The notes under the pieces were generated by a model that was not told where the DNA came from, made no database searches, and saw only the letters and a program-made list of their open reading frames with translations. The position numbers and the translations under genes were made by a program. Of a stretch of 30,159 nt of DNA, positions 21,705-29,522 are shown piece after piece. Numbering within the stretch: position 1 is the stretch's first letter; each line of letters starts with the position of its first letter. Origin of the DNA: CANHEE01 sp043777755 (GTDB lineage: Bacteria > Bacteroidota > Bacteroidia > Chitinophagales > Saprospiraceae); the NCBI GenBank assembly GCA_043777755.1, contig JAYWHK010000097.1:1-30159 (forward strand). The letters run 5' to 3'.

Positions 21705-23613
21705 TTTTTACCAAAAGAACTTTTTTATTTTGTATAATTTTGACAAAATAGTAGTCGTTTTCCAAATCACTCAAGTCTATTTGCAATGAACCACTTGTCA
21801 TTTTTTCTTTTTTTAAGCGATTCATACCATTTTTAGAGCAAAGTTCGACGTTAAATTCTCCTCCTAAATTCGTTTGAATATTCAGAATATCTTGCGTAGG
21901 ATTTGGGAAAAATGTAAAATCCAAAGACTCTGTTTCTTCAAAAGCCGACAAGGTTGGGTCAGCCTTAATACTCACCACTTTTTCGAGCAATACATTTCGA
22001 GGATCTAACGAAATACTTTTCACATCATTGATTTTTGGAATAGCAAAAGTCTGGTCGTTTTGGCTCTGATACACCGCAATTGTTGTATCTGCGGCATTAT
22101 TTCTTTTGATTAAAAATTCAACTTTTGTTTTGAAAAGTGGCGTTTGCGTACTCGAACCTTGCTGTACAGAACGCAAAAAAAGCGTGTTGTTTTTGTTGGA
22201 ATACGTCACTGTAAATCTTGGATAACCGTAGCCATAATACCACTGATTGAAAAATATAGTTAAATCCTTTCCTGAGTATTTTTCCATAAAGGCTTTAAAA
22301 TCAGCAACATCTATATTTTTATTTTTATAAAAAGATTGCAAAGCCGTAACACCACCAAAGAACAATGAATCACCAATTTCATCTCTTAAAATATGGCAAA
22401 TTACCGCACCTTTGTTATAGACTTCAGTGTTGTAAATGGGCGTAAAACTCGTCGTATCGTCCACATAAACACGCTTGTTCACGGCATAAGAACTGTTGTG
22501 AAAATTGGTCATGTATTTCATCGCTTCTGTCGGGTATAATTTTTCGGCAGTCAAATATTCGCAGTAAGATGCCCAACCTTCGTTGAGCCACATATCGTGC
22601 AAACTTTTCACGCTCACATTATCGCCAAACCACTGATGAGAAAGCTCATGCGCCACCAAATATTTATCGTAATTTGTTGCCAAATTAATCATAGTCTGAT
22701 GCTCCATTCCTCCACTCAACGGCACGATAACCGTTCCGAATTTTTCTTTGTGAAAAGGATAAAGCCCAAAAAGATTAGAATAATTGGTCAAAAACGCTGG
22801 CAAATTGTCCAAAATTGGCTTTTTAGCTTGCAACGCTTTTGCATCAAAAAGATAATTGGTAACGGGCATTTTTTCAGCTTTTCCAGGAAGGGTAACATCA
22901 AAATCGTACTTGATGTATTTTCCAACAACGAAATTTATTAGGTAATAATTAATTGGATATTGGGTTTTCCAAACGAGTGTATGTTTTCCATTTCCCAACT
23001 TTAAATCACTGATTAACAAACCATTAGAAGCAACTGTACTTGATGTATCGGTGGTTATTTTCATCGTAACGGAGTCTATCAAATCCGTCAAAACTTGTTT
23101 GCAAGGAAACCACTCGTGACCGTGAAAAGGCACCGTCAAACTGTATATTACATCACTGTTGTAAGTTAAATCTTTCTTTTGAACAATGCCATTACCCCAG
23201 TCATTGGTACTCAAAGGAGCTTTCCCATTGTAAAAAATAGTAGCTGTGAATAGGTCGCCTTTTTCGGCATTAAAAGGAAAAGAAAACTTATTTTTGGCAG
23301 GCTTCGTTACCGTTACTTTTTTGTCGGCAACCAGCACTGAGTCAATTTTATAAACATCGTGAAGTTCCAACGTAACAGCGTTTAACGATGTATTGGCTAA
23401 AAAAGTAATGGCAACATTTCCAGCAATATCACGAGCGTTACGTTCCATTTTAAGGTCAAAAACGTAGTGTTTTATGTCAAAATCATTCGCTCCAACAGGG
23501 CGTTTTTTTTCAAATAAATTAAGAGCATGATTTGAATGAGTACACCTTTTGCCTTGAGCAAAAAGGTTCAAACAAGCCGTGAGTAGTAGCGAGAGAAAAG
23601 CAAATTTTTTCAT
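21685..23613 (-). CDS. M1 family zinc metallopeptidase with T9SS sorting domain
   Basis: A 642-residue secreted aminopeptidase-like enzyme. The N terminus is a signal peptide (MKKFAFLSLLLTACLNLFAQ); LTAC resembles a lipobox, but the C-terminal sorting domain favours signal peptidase I and T9SS export. An N-terminal beta domain (~45-235) leads to the catalytic domain with GGMEH (301-305, the exopeptidase motif) and the zinc site HELSH (322-326) with E345 in NEGWASY. A Tyr-rich segment follows (YYGYGYPRFTV). Residues ~555-642 are a type A sorting domain (FFPNPTQDILNIQTN...VLLVKKIVLIH). It probably releases N-terminal amino acids from peptides outside the cell. The last codons lie in the flank of a repeat element. 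Confidence 0.94.
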   Translation of the reverse strand: MKKFAFLSLLLTACLNLFAQGKRCTHSNHALNLFEKKRPVGANDFDIKHYVFDLKMERNARDIAGNVAITFLANTSLNAVTLELHDVYKIDSVLVADKKVTVTKPAKNKFSFPFNAEKGDLFTATIFYNGKAPLSTNDWGNGIVQKKDLTYNSDVIYSLTVPFHGHEWFPCKQVLTDLIDSVTMKITTDTSSTVASNGLLISDLKLGNGKHTLVWKTQYPINYYLINFVVGKYIKYDFDVTLPGKAEKMPVTNYLFDAKALQAKKPILDNLPAFLTNYSNLFGLYPFHKEKFGTVIVPLSGGMEHQTMINLATNYDKYLVAHELSHQWFGDNVSVKSLHDMWLNEGWASYCEYLTAEKLYPTEAMKYMTNFHNSSYAVNKRVYVDDTTSFTPIYNTEVYNKGAVICHILRDEIGDSLFFGGVTALQSFYKNKNIDVADFKAFMEKYSGKDLTIFFNQWYYGYGYPRFTVTYSNKNNTLFLRSVQQGSSTQTPLFKTKVEFLIKRNNAADTTIAVYQSQNDQTFAIPKINDVKSISLDPRNVLLEKVVSIKADPTLSAFEETESLDFTFFPNPTQDILNIQTNLGGEFNVELCSKNGMNRLKKEKMTSGSLQIDLSDLENDYYFVKIIQNKKVLLVKKIVLIH

Positions 23614-23688
23614 TTAGATTGGTTGTTTCCGTAAAAGTAATACTAATATTTTTATTAATAAAAAAGATTTTTTTAACTGAGTAAAATT

Positions 23689-23717
23689 TTGTTTTATAAA
23701 AAAACGTTGTATCTTTG
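23689..23717 (+). promoter_or_regulatory. Promoter with overlapping inverted repeat upstream of the 235-residue protein gene
   Basis: TTG (23689-23691), 18 bases and TATCTTTG (23710-23717) form a near-consensus promoter. The perfect repeat AAAACGTT (23701-23708) / AACGTTTT (23719-23726) straddles the -7 box, as an operator would. About 210 bases of leader follow, containing small palindromes (atcgtttatacgat, acgctatattgcgt) and the hairpin element at 23879-23924. Confidence 0.6.
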
Positions 23718-23878
23718 TAACGTTTTGATAATCAGCGTTTTTAGTGCCTATATCGTTTATACGATTTGGTCTAAAAAAGTAACAAAAAATACGCTATATT
23801 GCGTAGTGACGCTAAAAAATGTCGCTTTTTAAAAGAAAATTTACTTGTAAAATATAATTTAATTAACTAAAAATTGCA

Positions 23879-23924
23879 GCGTTACGCTTGCAAGTCCCTC
23901 CTTCGGAGGGACTTAGGGAGGTCG
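23879..23924 (+). repeat. Hairpin element before the 235-residue protein gene (copy 2)
   Basis: gcgttacgcttgcaagtccc...: AAGTCCCTCC (23892-23901) and GGAGGGACTT (23905-23914) form a perfect 10-bp stem with a three-base loop, followed by agggaggtcg and the ATG 11 bases on. It aligns with 5006-5050 upstream of the HerA-like gene. Confidence 0.75.
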
Positions 23925-23934
23925 CTATTAATCA

Positions 23935-24642
23935 ATGAAAAAACAACCTGGACACCGTCAATACAACATTCCCGATGCCGACTTTTATGTACTGTGCATC
24001 GAAACCATAAAATATGTACACCGTGACATTGAATCCTTCAAAGGCTATGGTTATGATTTGGAAAAACTAAAAGGTTTTAAAGCACTTTGTGACCGTTTCC
24101 AATCCTTGCCTGATGACGATGAATTGGTCGGTGATCAAATGATTTCGACTGAAAAGAAAGATGTTTCAAGCGAAAAACTCAAAACGGCAATCCGTGGCGT
24201 AATGACTCGTGTGGAAATGAAATACAGCAACCGTACTGGTCGCTACCGTAAATTCGGAACAGCAAAAATGGGCGACATGACTGACCCTCAATTGCTTTTT
24301 TGTGGTCGTCGAGTAGTGCGTGTGTCACGCAAAGAAATTGATTTTTATGCTGAAGTTGGTCTGACCGAGCAAATCATCACTCGTGTGCAAGATGCTGCGC
24401 AAGACTTTGAAAATGCACTGAATATTCAGCAAGATAAAATCGCTGAACGGGACATTTCCGTGGAGCGTCGCATGGAACAAGGCAATAAAATGTATGACGA
24501 ATTGGTAACCGTTTGCAATATCGGAAAAGACCTTTGGGCAGAGAAAGATCCCGTCAAATATGAAAATTATGTCTTGTATGAAAGCAATAACGACCAGAAA
24601 ATTGTAAGAAAAGAGAAGCTAAAACTTGACAATCAAAAATAA
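23935..24642 (+). CDS. Conserved-looking cytoplasmic protein of unknown function
   Basis: A 235-residue, charged, mostly helical protein without signal peptide or membrane segment. I do not recognise the family. Residues ~1-60 include YNIPDADFYVLCIETIKYVHRDIESF. Residues ~85-130 are basic (IRGVMTRVEMKYSNRTGRYRKFG), and ~140-195 look like a long helix (RKEIDFYAEVGLTEQIITRVQDAAQDFENAL). A helical bundle is plausible, and the basic patch could bind nucleic acid or a phosphate-rich partner (inference). Codon use looks like its neighbours. The gene follows a near-consensus promoter with a palindrome across the -7 box and a long structured leader, which suggests tight control. The promoter of the next gene begins inside its last codons. 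Confidence 0.82.
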   Translation: MKKQPGHRQYNIPDADFYVLCIETIKYVHRDIESFKGYGYDLEKLKGFKALCDRFQSLPDDDELVGDQMISTEKKDVSSEKLKTAIRGVMTRVEMKYSNRTGRYRKFGTAKMGDMTDPQLLFCGRRVVRVSRKEIDFYAEVGLTEQIITRVQDAAQDFENALNIQQDKIAERDISVERRMEQGNKMYDELVTVCNIGKDLWAEKDPVKYENYVLYESNNDQKIVRKEKLKLDNQK

Positions 24643-24656
24643 TATATATATATTTG
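24626..24656 (+). promoter_or_regulatory. Promoter of the small T9SS cargo gene
   Basis: TTG (24626-24628), 20 bases and TATATTTG (24649-24656) match the Bacteroidota consensus. The -33 element lies inside the last codons of the upstream gene, and the ATG follows 17 bases after the -7 box. Confidence 0.7.
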
Positions 24657-24672
24657 TGCAAAAATCAATAAT

Positions 24673-25524
24673 ATGTTGAAAAAATGTATCAATAGTATCG
24701 TTTTCACACTTTTTTGCTCCTCTCTTTTTGCACAAAAAAATATCACTTATTTTAATTTTTTAGACTATAGTTCGCAGTGGAAGTATGGCTCGTACCAAAC
24801 TACGCCAAGTGGTAACGTATATACGAAATCCATTTTTTACGTAAAAGGTGATACTTCCATTGCGAATGAATGGCATTACAAAATATACGAGCAAATACAG
24901 AATTTTGACGGTGATTACAAGCTGACAAAAGCGTCAGAAAAGTTTGCTTACTCGCTACGAGAATCAAAAGATAGTATTTTTCACTATACATATCCCAATG
25001 GTAATCAATTCTCTATCAATCATTCGACGAGTTATCTGAAAAATGCTTACCCCTTCAATCAGCCTTTTGCAAAAGCTGAAATACCTTTCACGACTTACTA
25101 CGAAAATCAGCAATATGGCTCGGCTTGTGGCTTGATACAAGGCATTGGTTCGAGCAATTGTCCGCCCAGCTCAAAAGGTATTTCTTACTTTGAATGTTAC
25201 CGTAAAAAAGGACTTAGCACTGACATTGCTGGCGCAAAATGCAGTATTGATGTTAAAAACCTCACCTCAAACCAAGATACCAAAACTGGTACTCTCCTAC
25301 TCTACCCAAATCCTATCGAAAATCAACTTTTTTTCCAATCAAAAAATGATTTTTTCCAAGAAAAAATAGAATGTCGCATTTTTGATAGTAAAGGTATTTT
25401 GCAAAAAGAAAGCATTTTGAACAGTGATGATTTTATTGATACAAGTACCTTATTATCAGGCATTTACATTGTTAAAATTCAAGCAAAAAAGCAAATTTTT
25501 AATTATAAAATAGTGAAATTATAA
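24673..25524 (+). CDS. Secreted protein with T9SS type A sorting domain, function unknown
   Basis: A 283-residue exported protein. A signal peptide (MLKKCINSIVFTLFCSSLFAQ) precedes a region of about 190 residues (NITYFNFLDYSSQWKYG...YFECYRKKG) that I do not recognise. It contains four cysteines (CGLIQGIGSSNC, ECYRK, AKC). Similar 'W-x-Y ... YxxKGDT' regions appear in Bacteroidota surface proteins without known activity. Residues ~205-283 form the sorting domain: LLLYPNPIENQLFF, IFDSKGILQKES and the closing LLSGIYIVKIQ...YKIVKL. The protein should be delivered to the cell surface or medium through T9SS. It has its own promoter and is a single gene followed by the nested palindrome at 25528-25773. 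Confidence 0.85.
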   Translation: MLKKCINSIVFTLFCSSLFAQKNITYFNFLDYSSQWKYGSYQTTPSGNVYTKSIFYVKGDTSIANEWHYKIYEQIQNFDGDYKLTKASEKFAYSLRESKDSIFHYTYPNGNQFSINHSTSYLKNAYPFNQPFAKAEIPFTTYYENQQYGSACGLIQGIGSSNCPPSSKGISYFECYRKKGLSTDIAGAKCSIDVKNLTSNQDTKTGTLLLYPNPIENQLFFQSKNDFFQEKIECRIFDSKGILQKESILNSDDFIDTSTLLSGIYIVKIQAKKQIFNYKIVKL

Positions 25525-25527
25525 AAA

Positions 25528-25773
25528 ATGCGAATATTGGGTTAGATAATTAATGACAATAGAAAACTGATGAAAATCTACTCTCTTTGTTTTAACCACT
25601 TTGTGGTCATTCAGAGTGCGAAGCACGTGGAATCTCGCCCGTAGGTTCTCTCGTGGTGTGGGATTTCTCCGCTAAAGCTACGAAATGACAAAAAAGAGTA
25701 GATTTACGTTATTGCAGTTTTGTTATTAGTAACATTTCTGACTAAAATAGTATTTTCAACCCAATATTCGCAT
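25528..25773. repeat. Nested palindromic element C
   Basis: The terminal arms ATGCGAATATTGGGTT (25528-25543) and their perfect complement (25758-25773) bound about 246 bp. A second pair, aaatctactctctttg near 25574 and aaaaaagagtagattt near 25691, encloses a GC-richer core (ttcagagtgcgaagcacgtg...). It fills the whole space between the T9SS cargo gene and DUF1800. It resembles elements A and B in layout but has different ends. Confidence 0.7.
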
Positions 25774-25796
25774 AAAAACCAAAAAATAAACGATTT

Positions 25797-27374
25797 ATGC
25801 CAATTCCAGCTTATTCTGGTGCTTGGAGCAATGCCCAAGCCCTTCACTTACTGAGAAGGACAACTTTTGGTCCAAGAAAAAGCGATGTGAACGCAGTAGT
25901 GAACATGGGAATGACAGCCGCCGTCAATGAAATTCTCAACGCTGCTTATACTGCGCCTTCGCCACCTTTAAATGACTATTACCAATCCGTTGCTGACCCT
26001 AATGTTGCCGCTGGCGCAACTTGGGTTAATGCTCCTATTGATAGTGGCAATGAATGGTACCGTTTAGAATCACTTCGGGCTTGGTGGACAGGTTTGATGA
26101 TCAACGAAGGGAGAAGTATTCGTGAAAAAATGACTTTGTTTTTTCAAAATTACTTGCCCGTTTCGTCTGATGAAGTGAACAATCCTATCATGTATTACGA
26201 ATATTTGGCGTTGATGCGTGCAAATGCCTTAGGGAATTTCAAAACATTGGTCAAAGATGTTACGATTGACCGAGGAATGTTGTGGTATTTAGATGGACAA
26301 TCCAACCAAACTTGGGGCCCTAATGAAAACTATGCCCGTGAATTACAGGAGCTTTTTACAATTGGAAAAGACGCTCCACCGTATTATACGCAAGCAGACA
26401 TCGTTGCGGCAGCAAAGGTTTTGACGGGCTGGACTTTAGTTTGGAATCCTGGCGGAGCTAATCACCGACAAAGGGTTTATTATCCTTCTTGGCACGATGC
26501 AAGCAACAAAACATTTTCTTCTTTTTACAATAATACTGTCATTACAGGCGATTCGAGTGCCAACGGAGGTCAAAACGAAATCAACGCCTTGATGGATATG
26601 ATTTTTTTAAAAGATGAAGTTGCTTTGTATTTTGTACGTCGTTTGTACCGTTATTTTGTTTATTACAAAATTGACGCAGCAACAGAAGCCAATATCATCG
26701 TTCCTTTGGCGAATACTTTTAGGAGTGGCGGTTATGAAATTGCACCTGTTTTGCAAGAACTTTTCAAAAGTCAGCATTTTTACGATACGGCTCAAATGGC
26801 GGCTGTGATTGCGCCGCCGATTCAATTGGTGGTCAGTACTGCAAAAATATTTAACATCAGTTTACCAGCAAGCGACACGAAAACGCAGTACGCTTCGTGG
26901 CGGATGTTTTTGAGTAGAGCAAGAGAAATGAACCAAGAATTGACCATTTTACCAAACGTGAACGGTTGGCCAGCCTATACAAATGCACCTTTTTTTCACG
27001 AGATTTGGATAAATGCAGACAGCTTGCGTTTTAGAAAAAGCTTTTACGATGCCATTGTGAATTGGGGCTACAACAGCAATACCATAAAAATAAATACATT
27101 GGCTTTTACCTCTACGATGAGTAATCCGAGCGACCCAAATGCACTCATTGATGAGGTTCTGACGCTACTCCACACTGTTGCGAGCGATGCAAATTTGAAG
27201 GCGCAACTCAAAGCGATTCTGCTTTCTAATCAAGTCGGAGATTATTATTGGACATCGGCTTGGAACAACTATACGAGCAATCCTGGCAATGCCACTTATG
27301 TAAATACCGTAGAAAGCCGCCTAAAAACTTTTTATAACCGTATTTTAAACATGGCAGAAACCAATTTATCATAA
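25797..27374 (+). CDS. DUF1800 domain-containing protein
   Basis: A 525-residue protein matching DUF1800: the opening AQALHLLRRTTFGPRKSDVNAVVNMG, MTLFFQNYLPVSSDEV, LYYDGQSN-type sequence (WYLDGQSNQTWGPNENYARELQELFTIG), the AAKVLTGWT block and FLKDEVALYFVRRLYRYFV. The family occurs widely in Bacteroidota, Planctomycetes and Proteobacteria, nearly always beside DUF1501; its biochemical role is not established. No signal peptide is visible at the chosen start, which is unusual for a partner of an exported protein. The upstream sequence is repeat element C, and I see no promoter in it. The DUF1501 gene follows after 134 bases, probably in the same transcript. Confidence 0.92.
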   Translation: MPIPAYSGAWSNAQALHLLRRTTFGPRKSDVNAVVNMGMTAAVNEILNAAYTAPSPPLNDYYQSVADPNVAAGATWVNAPIDSGNEWYRLESLRAWWTGLMINEGRSIREKMTLFFQNYLPVSSDEVNNPIMYYEYLALMRANALGNFKTLVKDVTIDRGMLWYLDGQSNQTWGPNENYARELQELFTIGKDAPPYYTQADIVAAAKVLTGWTLVWNPGGANHRQRVYYPSWHDASNKTFSSFYNNTVITGDSSANGGQNEINALMDMIFLKDEVALYFVRRLYRYFVYYKIDAATEANIIVPLANTFRSGGYEIAPVLQELFKSQHFYDTAQMAAVIAPPIQLVVSTAKIFNISLPASDTKTQYASWRMFLSRAREMNQELTILPNVNGWPAYTNAPFFHEIWINADSLRFRKSFYDAIVNWGYNSNTIKINTLAFTSTMSNPSDPNALIDEVLTLLHTVASDANLKAQLKAILLSNQVGDYYWTSAWNNYTSNPGNATYVNTVESRLKTFYNRILNMAETNLS

Positions 27375-27492
27375 AGTCCTAAGTCCATAAGTCGCAATTC
27401 CTAAGTCCTAAGTGTCTTAACTCATTGATTTGCAATATTTTATAGTATTTTAAAATGTCTATTATTTCAATCGAAGTACTTAGGCTACTTAG
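27375..27492. repeat. Word-type repeats (AAGTCCTAAGT) between DUF1800 and DUF1501 genes
   Basis: agtcctaagtccataagtcg, then ttcctaagtcctaagtgtct (27375-27419), repeats the CTAAGTC word. The reverse-complement word gtacttaggctacttag follows at 27476-27492. It lies in the gap before the DUF1501 start and partly explains why the frame is open upstream of the true ATG. Confidence 0.5.
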
Positions 27493-27508
27493 AAAACAAC
27501 CAAAAATT

Positions 27509-29404
27509 ATGAAAAGAAGAAACTTTCTAAAAAACGTACCACTGGCTGTTGTACCGTTTTTTTCCAATAAATTATATGCTGCACCAATGTCTTTGGGCAT
27601 GGAAGAAGCAGCTGTTTTGAATAGTGCGGTCAATGCAGACCGTGTTTTGGTGGTGATACAAATGGACGGAGGAAACGATGGTTTGAATACCGTTTTACCA
27701 CTTGACCAATATACAAATCTGGCTTTAGCTCGCCAAAACATCTTAATTCCTCAATCTTCGGCTTTGGTTCTGGGAAATTCCCAAACGGGCTTACATCCAG
27801 CAATGACTGGAATGAAAAGCCTTTATGACCAACAAAAATTGTGTGTTATACAAGGCGTAAGCTATGCGAATCCAAATCTTTCGCATTTTCGCTCTTCGGA
27901 TATTATGGCTACCGCTTCGGATTCCAATACGGTTTTGACAAGTGGCTGGTTGGGTCGTTACTTAGAGTACAATTACCCAGGATTCCCTGGGGCATACCCA
28001 AGCACGGCTGTCCCAGATCCATTGTCTATTCAGATTGGTTACAGTGTTTCGCCAGGTTTGGCAGGTTATGAAGTGACCACAGCACAAATGATCAATCCTT
28101 GGTTTAATGGTGGTGTTGGACAGATTCAAAGTTTTGTCAATGGAAATACACCTGCGGGCTATGCTGGTGCAGAAATCCAATTTTTGAGAAGCCAACAAAC
28201 CGCTGCGGATCAGTATGCCACTCGAATCAACAATGCTTGGAACGCTGGAACAAATAGCTTGACCTACCCTACTTCGCCTGCTGGTGTTTGGAACAATTTG
28301 GGAAATCAATTGCGGATTGTCGCTCGATTAATCAAAGGTGGTTTACAAACTAAAGTATATTGGGTAAGAATATCTGGTTATGACACACACGATTATCAGG
28401 TAGATAATGGCAGTACGACGACGGGAGCGCACGCTAATCTACTGAAAGAACTGAGTGATTCTATTTCAACTTTTATGACTGATGTCTATGCAATGGGTTT
28501 AGAAGAAAGGGTTTTAGGCATGACTTTTAGTGAATTTGGTCGTCGTGTACAATCCAATAGTGGCGTAGGAACTGACCACGGAACTGCTGGCCCTATGTTT
28601 ATGTTTGGAAAATACGTTAATCCAGGTATTTTAGGTCAAAATGCTGTAATTCCAGCGACAACAAGTTGGAATACCAATGTACCGACACAATACGATTATC
28701 GCCAAATTTATCAAGCTGTTTTGCAAGGTTGGTTCTGTGTTCCTGCGGGCAATGCAGCGTCAATCTTAGGCACTTACAGCCCATCGCCAGTTGTGAATAC
28801 GACTTGTTTGGCATCTGCACCATTGCCTGTTGAGTTGTTAAAATTTGAAGCTGAAAAAGCAAATATCAACGATGCACACATTGAATGGATTACAGCAAGC
28901 GAACAAAATATTTCTCGTTTTGAAATTGAAAGAAGTACCGACGGCGAAAATTTCAAATATGTCACGGCTTTTAAAGGGCAGTTAAATTCCCAAGAATCTC
29001 GTGTGTATGATTATTTGGATAAAAACTTGGACACGACAAAAAATCAAACGTTTTATTATCGCTTAAAAATTGTAGAAACGGACAATCGTCATACGTATTC
29101 TGAAATACAATCTATTACTTTCAAAAAAGGTATCAAAGATATTTCAGCTGATGTATTCCCTAATCCTCTGAAAGACAATGTTTTGCACATCGAACTTCAA
29201 GGAAATTTTGATAAAAAATATCCTGTAGAAATCAATTTACACGATGCTTATGGTCGTCGTTTGATGGAATTTGGTGAAAATGGCTACGAATCAGGCAATC
29301 AAATTGACATTACGATTGAAAATGGTTTGCCGAATGGCGTGTATTTCCTTGCTATTTTACATAACAATAGGAATTTTACGCAGCGTTTGGTAATACAGCG
29401 ATAG
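27509..29404 (+). CDS. DUF1501 domain-containing protein with Tat-like signal and T9SS sorting domain
   Basis: A 631-residue exported protein. MKRRNFLKNVPLAVVPFF carries a twin-arginine motif (RRNFLK), usual for DUF1501. The DUF1501 region (~40-430) includes VLVVIQMDGGNDGLNTVLPL, the GLHPAM block, GTDHGTAGPMFMFG and WSGYDTHD-like sequence (RISGYDTHDYQ); it resembles the alkaline-phosphatase/sulfatase superfamily, but the reaction is unknown. A linker beginning LPVELLKFEAEKAN (~450-545) is the common beta domain before T9SS signals. The end (~550-631) is a sorting domain (VFPNPLKDNVLHIELQ...GVYFLAILHNN...QRLVIQR). An upstream Met 18 codons earlier is rejected because it lies in word repeats and would bury the signal peptide. 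Confidence 0.93.
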   Translation: MKRRNFLKNVPLAVVPFFSNKLYAAPMSLGMEEAAVLNSAVNADRVLVVIQMDGGNDGLNTVLPLDQYTNLALARQNILIPQSSALVLGNSQTGLHPAMTGMKSLYDQQKLCVIQGVSYANPNLSHFRSSDIMATASDSNTVLTSGWLGRYLEYNYPGFPGAYPSTAVPDPLSIQIGYSVSPGLAGYEVTTAQMINPWFNGGVGQIQSFVNGNTPAGYAGAEIQFLRSQQTAADQYATRINNAWNAGTNSLTYPTSPAGVWNNLGNQLRIVARLIKGGLQTKVYWVRISGYDTHDYQVDNGSTTTGAHANLLKELSDSISTFMTDVYAMGLEERVLGMTFSEFGRRVQSNSGVGTDHGTAGPMFMFGKYVNPGILGQNAVIPATTSWNTNVPTQYDYRQIYQAVLQGWFCVPAGNAASILGTYSPSPVVNTTCLASAPLPVELLKFEAEKANINDAHIEWITASEQNISRFEIERSTDGENFKYVTAFKGQLNSQESRVYDYLDKNLDTTKNQTFYYRLKIVETDNRHTYSEIQSITFKKGIKDISADVFPNPLKDNVLHIELQGNFDKKYPVEINLHDAYGRRLMEFGENGYESGNQIDITIENGLPNGVYFLAILHNNRNFTQRLVIQR

Positions 29405-29488
29405 GAAAGTTTGTTTGAAGATTGCTAAGTTGAAGTGTTAAATTGTTCTTGTATGAGGTGTATCAATTAAAAATAGTATCAATTATTT

Positions 29489-29518
29489 TTGTAGGCATCA
29501 ATTATTTTTGTAACTTTG
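29489..29518 (+). promoter_or_regulatory. Promoter with ATCAATTA direct repeats before the broken Rpn gene
   Basis: TTG (29489-29491), 19 bases and TAACTTTG (29511-29518) fit the Bacteroidota pattern. The ATG is five bases further on, so the transcript would be nearly leaderless. The word ATCAATTA occurs at 29462, 29478 and 29497, inside and just upstream of the promoter. Confidence 0.6.
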
Positions 29519-29522
29519 ATGT

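Noticed and set aside
21226..21737. Two short plus-strand frames of 77 and 93 residues
   Set aside because: They are made of repeat-element sequence, and the same peptide words (YALRRARKG) appear at the other REP-like copy, so the similarity comes from the repeat and not from a gene.
27455..27508. Upstream Met start for the DUF1501 protein
   Set aside because: It would place 18 residues before the twin-arginine signal, and those codons overlap the word repeats.
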